This document shows, one piece after another, positions 59,562 to 64,000 of a stretch of 64,000 nucleotides of DNA. Source of the DNA: Selenomonas ruminantium AC2024 (GTDB taxonomy: Bacteria; Bacillota; Negativicutes; Selenomonadales; Selenomonadaceae). The notes below the pieces were generated by a model. The model made no database searches. It was given only the letters and a program-made list of their open reading frames with translations, and was not told the DNA's origin. Position numbers and translations under genes: made by a program. The stretch's first letter is position 1, and each line of letters opens with the position of its first letter. Location: contig NZ_JIAC01000001.1 in NCBI RefSeq assembly GCF_000687995.1, positions 930,001 to 994,000 of the forward strand, in the 5' to 3' direction.

Positions 59562-60968
59562 TTAGCGCATGGGTTGCAATTTGCCACCGCCGGGGAGGTG
59601 GATGGTTTTGCCGTTAAGACCGGGATTGCTGTTTTTGTCGTAGTAGATATTGTGCTTGTTGCTGTTGATGTTGCTGAAATCACTGGCTTCATTGGTGATG
59701 GAGGTGACATAGGCATCGGCGGTGAGCTGCCAGCTGGCGCCTTTGCTTAAGCTGACCTTGGCACTTTCTGCCTGATTGTCGCTATTGATGGTTCCCTGAA
59801 AGCTGCTGTTTTCGCCAAGATTCAAGGCAACTTTGCTGATATTGTTGGCCAGGATTTGTCCTTTGAGCTGCTGATTCTGGGCGTTAAGGGTAAAGTCACC
59901 GCCATTTTTCCCCTCGGCTCCCCAGCGGTCACTGGTTACCTTGACGAGAATATCACCGGCTTGCTTGAGCTGGGTGTTTTCGAGCGTGGCTTCGGCGGTG
60001 GTGTTGGTGATGTAGAACATGGGACCATCCGAGTTGTTGTTCAGGGTGGAATCCTTGGCTGTGAATTTGGCTATGCCCACATTGGCGTCACCGGAAAAAC
60101 TCTGATAGAGCATAACGCCGTGTTTTACATGACCGGTCAATGTGGAATGGTTAAGGGTAATGGAGTTCTTGCCTTCCACGACGGCGATTTCGCTGCCGGT
60201 TGCAGTGCCTTCGCCATTGGTGAGCTGGATGTTGCCGGTGGAGTAAATGCAGGGGCTGCCTTCACCGGACGTGTGGATTTTGGCCCCGTTTACCAGCACA
60301 TTTCCTTCGCCTCTGTCTGTAGCCAATGCGCCACAGTGAGCGCCTTCGGTGGTGATGTCCACATCCTCGGCTTTGATGGTGCCGCCGTAAGTGGCGTCAA
60401 GGCCGCGGGAGGAGTTGTTCTTGGTATGAATTTTGATATGCTTGGCCGAAATCTGGGCTTTTTCGCCAGTGGCGAAGATGGCGTTGGCCCCGTCTGCGTC
60501 AGAGGTCAGCTCCAGATTTTCCAGTGTGGCGGTGGTGTTGTTGGCCAGCAGAATGGCGTTCTGTCCGCTGAAATTGCTGGCATCGGCGCTGGAGCTGTCA
60601 CCGGTTTTTGTAAGGGATGAGCCGGTGAGGGTGAGGCTGCCGCCGTTGCGCACGAGCAGGACATTTTCGTCGGTCTTGTCATTGGTAAGGTTGTGACCGG
60701 TCAGTTGGCTCGTGTGTTCTATAATCTGACTAGCTTTGAGGCTGCTGGCATCACTGCGTTCTTGCTGCATGCCGCCAAATTTGCCATCAGGAGGAGGGCC
60801 AGGGGGATTTTGTCCGTCAGGTGGTGCAGGCAGCATGCTGATATCTGCCATAGGAAGGGGCTGGGAGGTACTAGCGGCATAGGTCTGGGCACCGAAGCTG
60901 CCGAGGCAGGCCAGGGATAGTCCGGCAATCAACAGATGTTTTTTCTGCAGGTTGTTTATCTTTAACAT
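59562..60968 (-). CDS. Exported beta-helix surface protein (adhesin-like)
   Basis: 468 residues. A signal peptide (HLLIAGLSLACLGSFGAQTYA), a proline/glycine-rich linker, then repeated beta-helix rungs with N/S/T-rich turns (NGGSLTLTGSSLTKTGDSSS, ATLENLELTSDADGANAIFA, HSTLTGHVKHGVMLYQSF) as in autotransporter passengers or pectate-lyase-like adhesins. No C-terminal beta-barrel or LPXTG anchor is present, so how it is attached is open. GGAGCGATTGCT precedes the ATG. Confidence 0.78.
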   Translation of the reverse strand: MLKINNLQKKHLLIAGLSLACLGSFGAQTYAASTSQPLPMADISMLPAPPDGQNPPGPPPDGKFGGMQQERSDASSLKASQIIEHTSQLTGHNLTNDKTDENVLLVRNGGSLTLTGSSLTKTGDSSSADASNFSGQNAILLANNTTATLENLELTSDADGANAIFATGEKAQISAKHIKIHTKNNSSRGLDATYGGTIKAEDVDITTEGAHCGALATDRGEGNVLVNGAKIHTSGEGSPCIYSTGNIQLTNGEGTATGSEIAVVEGKNSITLNHSTLTGHVKHGVMLYQSFSGDANVGIAKFTAKDSTLNNNSDGPMFYITNTTAEATLENTQLKQAGDILVKVTSDRWGAEGKNGGDFTLNAQNQQLKGQILANNISKVALNLGENSSFQGTINSDNQAESAKVSLSKGASWQLTADAYVTSITNEASDFSNINSNKHNIYYDKNSNPGLNGKTIHLPGGGKLQPMR

Positions 60969-61056
60969 AGCAATCGCTCCTTATAGTTGATATCCATAAC
61001 TATAAGGAGCGAAGATTAAAATCCCTTGTGAGGAGGATTAATTTCCAATTAAAATT

Positions 61057-61935
61057 TTACCAGGGCTGGGGCGTCATGGGGGTAATTACGCCGAAGCTGT
61101 AGCCTTTTTCCCGCAGGACGCGGATGATTTCCGGCAGGGCCTTGACGGTTTCTTCATGGCCTGCCGAGCTATGCATCAGGATGATGGCGCTGTTCATCAC
61201 AGCCTGGCCGGAGATGTTGTCGATGAAATCCTGTGCGACCGGATGGTTGGGGGCAGCGTCGGCAGAGCTTACGTTCCAGTCATGTTCCACATAACCGTTA
61301 GCATCCATAATGGCTTCGTAAGCGGCGGTGAAGTTGCCCATGCGGCCGCTGGGGGCACGCGTAATCAGAGGGCGCACGCCCAGCAGTTCATAGATGGCAT
61401 CATCGGCCTGTTCCATTTCCGCCAGATAGCTGTCGGCAGAGGCATAGAGGCGCTTGTAGTCATGGTCATAGCTGTGGTTGCCCAGGGCATGACCCTCGTT
61501 GAAGATACGTTTGGTTATATCCGGATAGGCTTTGACATTTTTGCCCAGCACATAGAAGGTGGCTTTTACACCTTCCTGCTTTAAGATGTCCAGCACCGCA
61601 GCGGTGTTCTTTTCATCCGGCCCATCATCAAAGGTGAGGTAGGCCACCTTCTTATCCCGGTAAGGTGTAATCTTGGGCAGGACTGTGGTCAAGCCTTTGG
61701 CCCGGCGCTGGGCCAGCGTATAGTGGTCATAAACAGGCGTTTCGGCATTGTCCAGCGTAAGGTTGCTGAAATCATCCGCGGCGGTGATATAAGCCGGAGC
61801 TTTTTCTTCCACAGGTGCGGGTTCCTCGGCAGGGGCGGCAGGCTGGCTGGCCTTTTCAGATTGGCCGCAGCCGCTAAGCAGTAAACAGGCAAGGCAGAGG
61901 ACTGCCCCGCAGGACTTTATGGATGGAACAAACAT
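61057..61935 (-). CDS. Polysaccharide deacetylase lipoprotein
   Basis: 292 residues. Signal peptide with lipobox LLSGC (acylated Cys near 23), a Pro/Glu-rich spacer, then the NodB deacetylase domain: LTFDDGPDEKNTAAVLDIL (D-D of motif 1), GNHSYDH (motif 2 H-S-x-x-H), RAPSGRMG (motif 3) and ILMHSS. It probably deacetylates peptidoglycan or a surface glycan outside the cytoplasmic membrane. Confidence 0.88.
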   Translation of the reverse strand: MFVPSIKSCGAVLCLACLLLSGCGQSEKASQPAAPAEEPAPVEEKAPAYITAADDFSNLTLDNAETPVYDHYTLAQRRAKGLTTVLPKITPYRDKKVAYLTFDDGPDEKNTAAVLDILKQEGVKATFYVLGKNVKAYPDITKRIFNEGHALGNHSYDHDYKRLYASADSYLAEMEQADDAIYELLGVRPLITRAPSGRMGNFTAAYEAIMDANGYVEHDWNVSSADAAPNHPVAQDFIDNISGQAVMNSAIILMHSSAGHEETVKALPEIIRVLREKGYSFGVITPMTPQPW

Positions 61936-61986
61936 CAGTGAATCAATCTCCCTTCGATGGTATTGTACATTCTTCTATCAGACGGC

Positions 61987-62028
61987 AAAAAAATCGGCAG
62001 CAGAGAAATGGTTTCGCTGCTGCCGATT
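61987..62028 (-). terminator. Intrinsic terminator after the DUF1858 gene
   Basis: On the minus strand AATCGGCAGCAG and complement form a 12-bp stem followed by seven Ts. Confidence 0.87.
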
Positions 62029-62041
62029 GCCTTTATGAAAC

Positions 62042-62245
62042 TTATGCTTCAGCACCTACAACTTCGTTGAGGTTGCTGATGAGTGCATCTATATCGATGC
62101 CGTGAGCCATTGCGCCCTGTTCGATGTTTTCGAAGTGAGCGGCAGCGCAGCCCAGGCAGCCCATGCCAGCGTTCACGAATACGTCAACGGTGTCCGGGTA
62201 CTTCTGTACAACTTCGATGATGCTCATGTCCTTAGTGATAGCCAT
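62042..62245 (-). CDS. DUF1858 domain protein
   Basis: 67 residues. ITKDMSIIEVVQKYPDTVDV followed by NAGMGCLGCAAAHFENIEQG has the hybrid-cluster-associated DUF1858 pattern with a CxxC pair. Common in anaerobes; it may bind iron-sulfur or act in redox sensing. AGGAGG precedes the ATG. Confidence 0.9.
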   Translation of the reverse strand: MAITKDMSIIEVVQKYPDTVDVFVNAGMGCLGCAAAHFENIEQGAMAHGIDIDALISNLNEVVGAEA

Positions 62246-62419
62246 TATAAAATCCTCCTATGCGAAAACGCGATAAAACTAATTTAACCAACAACCGAAT
62301 TATAACATAGTTAGCCCATAGGGTACAAGAAACAAATGGTACGGAAAAATAAATTTGTGTGGTTTTTTTGCGGGTTTTGCTGTACAATGACAAGGTATGA
62401 TTAGAGATGGAGGCGGAGC

Positions 62420-63247
62420 ATGAAGCGGCAAATTTTTAGCTGGCGTTATATTATAATGATAGTTTGCATATTGGCAGCGGTGGGCGCCGTGATTTTTTCT
62501 CAGCAGCCCAAGCCATTGCAGGCTACGATGGTGGCGGACAGCGAGAGTGGCACGAAGGTGCTGGTGCTGAATTACCATAAGATTGACCATACCTTTATCT
62601 CCTTGGCGGTGCGTCCGGAAGATTTTGACAGTCAGATGAAGTACCTGCGGAATAATGGGTACCATACCATCACGCCGGATGAATTATACGATGCCTTGGC
62701 TGGCAGTAGCACGCTGCCGGAAAATCCCGTGTTGATTACCTTTGATGATGGGTATGAGGATAATTACACCAACGCTTATCCCATCCTCAAAAAGTATGGC
62801 TTCAAGGCAACCATCTTCGTGGTGACGGGGTTCCTCGACAAGCACAAGAAGGGATATCTTAGCTGGGACCAGGCCCGCGAGATGGATAAGAACGGCATCA
62901 ATATCGAATCCCATACGGTGAATCACAGGTCCATGACGGATTTGACGGATGATGAACTGCGCTCCGAGCTGGTGGATTCCAAGAAAAAAGCCGAGGCCGA
63001 GCTGGGGCATGCGGTTAATTATATAGCTTATCCCACCGGTACTTATAATCTCCATATCGCCCAGATGGTGAAGGAGGCAGGATATAAGGCTGCCTTTACC
63101 ATCAAGTACGGCAATGTGGATAAGGCCAGCAATATCTATGCTTTGGAGCGTGTGCCTATTTTCCATACGGAGGAAACCAATAAGGACTTTATTGAACGCA
63201 TACGGTTCCAGCCGATTTTTGAGAGCTTCGGTTGGATGAAAAACTGA
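62420..63247 (+). CDS. Membrane-anchored polysaccharide deacetylase
   Basis: 275 residues. An uncleaved N-terminal helix (YIIMIVCILAAVGAVIFS), then LVLNYHKID and the NodB motifs ITFDDGYEDNYTNAYPIL, ESHTVNHRSMTDL and AYPTGTYN. This is a PgdA/YheN-like enzyme of cell-envelope glycans. It is distinct from the lipoprotein at 61057. GGAGGCGGAG precedes the ATG. Confidence 0.88.
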   Translation: MKRQIFSWRYIIMIVCILAAVGAVIFSQQPKPLQATMVADSESGTKVLVLNYHKIDHTFISLAVRPEDFDSQMKYLRNNGYHTITPDELYDALAGSSTLPENPVLITFDDGYEDNYTNAYPILKKYGFKATIFVVTGFLDKHKKGYLSWDQAREMDKNGINIESHTVNHRSMTDLTDDELRSELVDSKKKAEAELGHAVNYIAYPTGTYNLHIAQMVKEAGYKAAFTIKYGNVDKASNIYALERVPIFHTEETNKDFIERIRFQPIFESFGWMKN

Positions 63248-63274
63248 GTTCGGTTAACATCGATGAACTAAGAC

Positions 63275-63353
63275 GCCCGGTGGCTGATAATACTTTTCCT
63301 TTGCTTATGCAGGCTTGCCTAACGCGACGGAAAAGCATCATCAGCCACCGGGC
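63275..63353. repeat. Palindromic element, short relative of the MITE-like family
   Basis: GCCCGGTGGCTGAT-AAT-ACTTTTCC pairs with GGAAAAG-CATCATCAGCCACCGGGC around a 29-base loop with CTTGCCTAACGCGAC. The arm GTGATGCTTTTC-like tract resembles the arms of the element at 5268-5466. It also works as a terminator for the deacetylase gene. The remaining bases to 63430 hold nothing else. Confidence 0.65.
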
Positions 63354-63434
63354 TGTTTTCGTATAGAGCTTAATTCATGTTCTAAGCCGCCCCTCTCCTC
63401 CGCCTTTTAAGTCTAGATGTTAGGATTTTTTTAC

Positions 63435-63550
63435 TTATCCACAGGGAACTATGGATAACCTCTTGATATTGGCCGTGTTTTGCTATAAAATAAAAAGTAC
63501 CGAAAGTGGGGAATTGTGGTAGAAAGTGGTAGAAAATGTGGTAAAGGTGG
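63435..63550 (+). promoter_or_regulatory. mraZ control region: DnaA box, promoter and GTGG repeats
   Basis: A perfect DnaA box TTATCCACA lies at 63435-63443, with a partial reverse box at about 63452. TTGATA (63463-63468) and TATAAA (63484-63489), 15 bases apart, could be a promoter. Five GTGG repeats start at 63506, 63516, 63526, 63538 and 63547; the first three are ten bases apart. MraZ is known to bind such repeats and repress its own operon. Confidence 0.65.
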
Positions 63551-63559
63551 TGAGGCAGG

Positions 63560-63997
63560 ATGTTTATGGGGGAATACACCCATTCGATTGACGCCAAAGG
63601 GCGTATCATTCTGCCTGCAGATTTCCGTCAGGAATTAGGCGTCACCTTTATCATTACCAAGGGCTTCGACAAGTGCCTTTTCCTTTACGGCCAGCAGGCT
63701 TGGGAGGAATTGGCGGCCAAGCTGCGGTCTTTGCCCATTTCCAAGCCCGAAGCGCGGGCGGTAAACCGCTTTTTCTTCTCCGGGGCCCGTACCCTGGAGT
63801 GCGACAAGCAGGGACGGTTTCTCATCCCTGCCAATCTGCGCAATCATGCGGAGATTGCCTTGAAGCAGGATGTCATCCTCACCGGTGTGGACAACCGCAT
63901 TGAGGTGTGGAGCAAAGATAATTGGAATGTTTATAACGGCGAAGTGGAGCCGGATGTTACGACCATTGCCGCGTCACTGGCGGAATTGGGAATTTAA
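63560..63997 (+). CDS. mraZ: Transcriptional regulator MraZ
   Basis: 145 residues with two SpoVT/AbrB-like repeats: MGEYTHSIDAKGRIILPADF and the second LECDKQGRFLIPANLRNHAE. These are standard MraZ motifs. It is the first gene of the dcw division and cell-wall cluster, the rest of which lies beyond the window. GTGAGG is close to the ATG, and GTGG repeats upstream are the likely autoregulatory sites. Confidence 0.95.
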   Translation: MFMGEYTHSIDAKGRIILPADFRQELGVTFIITKGFDKCLFLYGQQAWEELAAKLRSLPISKPEARAVNRFFFSGARTLECDKQGRFLIPANLRNHAEIALKQDVILTGVDNRIEVWSKDNWNVYNGEVEPDVTTIAASLAELGI

Positions 63998-64000
63998 GTT

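Noticed and set aside
63506-63550. GTGG repeats as a CRISPR-like or iteron array
   Set aside because: Units are only four bases with short spacers, and lie directly before mraZ, so MraZ boxes explain them.

Overview
The window looks like a chromosome segment of an anaerobic Negativicute close to Selenomonas, Mitsuokella or Megamonas, that is, a Firmicute-lineage bacterium with an outer membrane. This is inferred from strong Gram-positive-type ribosome binding sites combined with an anaerobic core gene set (NrdG, the HydF hydrogenase maturase, an NrdR-type control region), a YvyF-like flagellar-operon protein, LPP20-like and beta-helix surface proteins, and an mraZ start of a division cluster. 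No 16S gene is present, so the genus is an inference.

Layout. 1-19800 is core genome: the 3'-truncated end of a threonine ammonia-lyase, two universal stress proteins, a mini nrd operon (a 95-residue NrdD-like glycyl-radical domain plus NrdG) behind NrdR- and DnaA-box-like sites, an MscS channel, a GNAT acetyltransferase, the nucleoside salvage cluster deoC-deoB-pdp-cdd-nupC, a HAD and a PHP phosphatase, HydF, MetA (with the acetyl-CoA-type Glu111), several exported proteins and two small membrane paralogs. The spacers carry several MITE-like nested palindromes.

19.9-58.6 kb is a variable island, AT-richer and full of overlapping operon-style genes, ending with a tyrosine recombinase beside tRNA-Arg. 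Its left half holds the most unusual content: a WYL regulator, then a tightly packed operon of an Hsp70-GTPase fusion, a large dynamin-like GTPase, a membrane protein whose reading frame shifts after an A10 run, a HerA/DUF87-type ATPase with a serine/threonine/glycine-rich insert, an HNH nuclease effector and a probable immunity protein. It is followed by a YaaW-family protein, Sel1-repeat proteins sharing a C-terminal module, a HTH-like protein, a PcfJ-like protein, an FtsZ-like protein without a GTPase domain, and an HAD protein. Its right half is mobile-element machinery: a DUF932 / zinc-ribbon / peptidase / PD-(D/E)XK cluster, a small HUH relaxase with a ribbon-helix-helix partner, a very AT-rich unknown gene, a probable group II intron 5' remnant, a DUF927 ATPase, an excisionase-like gene and the integrase.

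58.6-64 kb is core again: tRNA-Arg and tRNA-Pro, a YvyF-like gene, a beta-helix surface protein, two polysaccharide deacetylases, a DUF1858 protein, and mraZ behind GTGG repeats that look like MraZ boxes.

The best candidate for an undescribed system is 21.0-32.2 kb (regulator, chaperone-GTPase, dynamin-like GTPase, membrane protein, pumping ATPase, nuclease, immunity). All family names come from motif recognition by eye; no database search was run.
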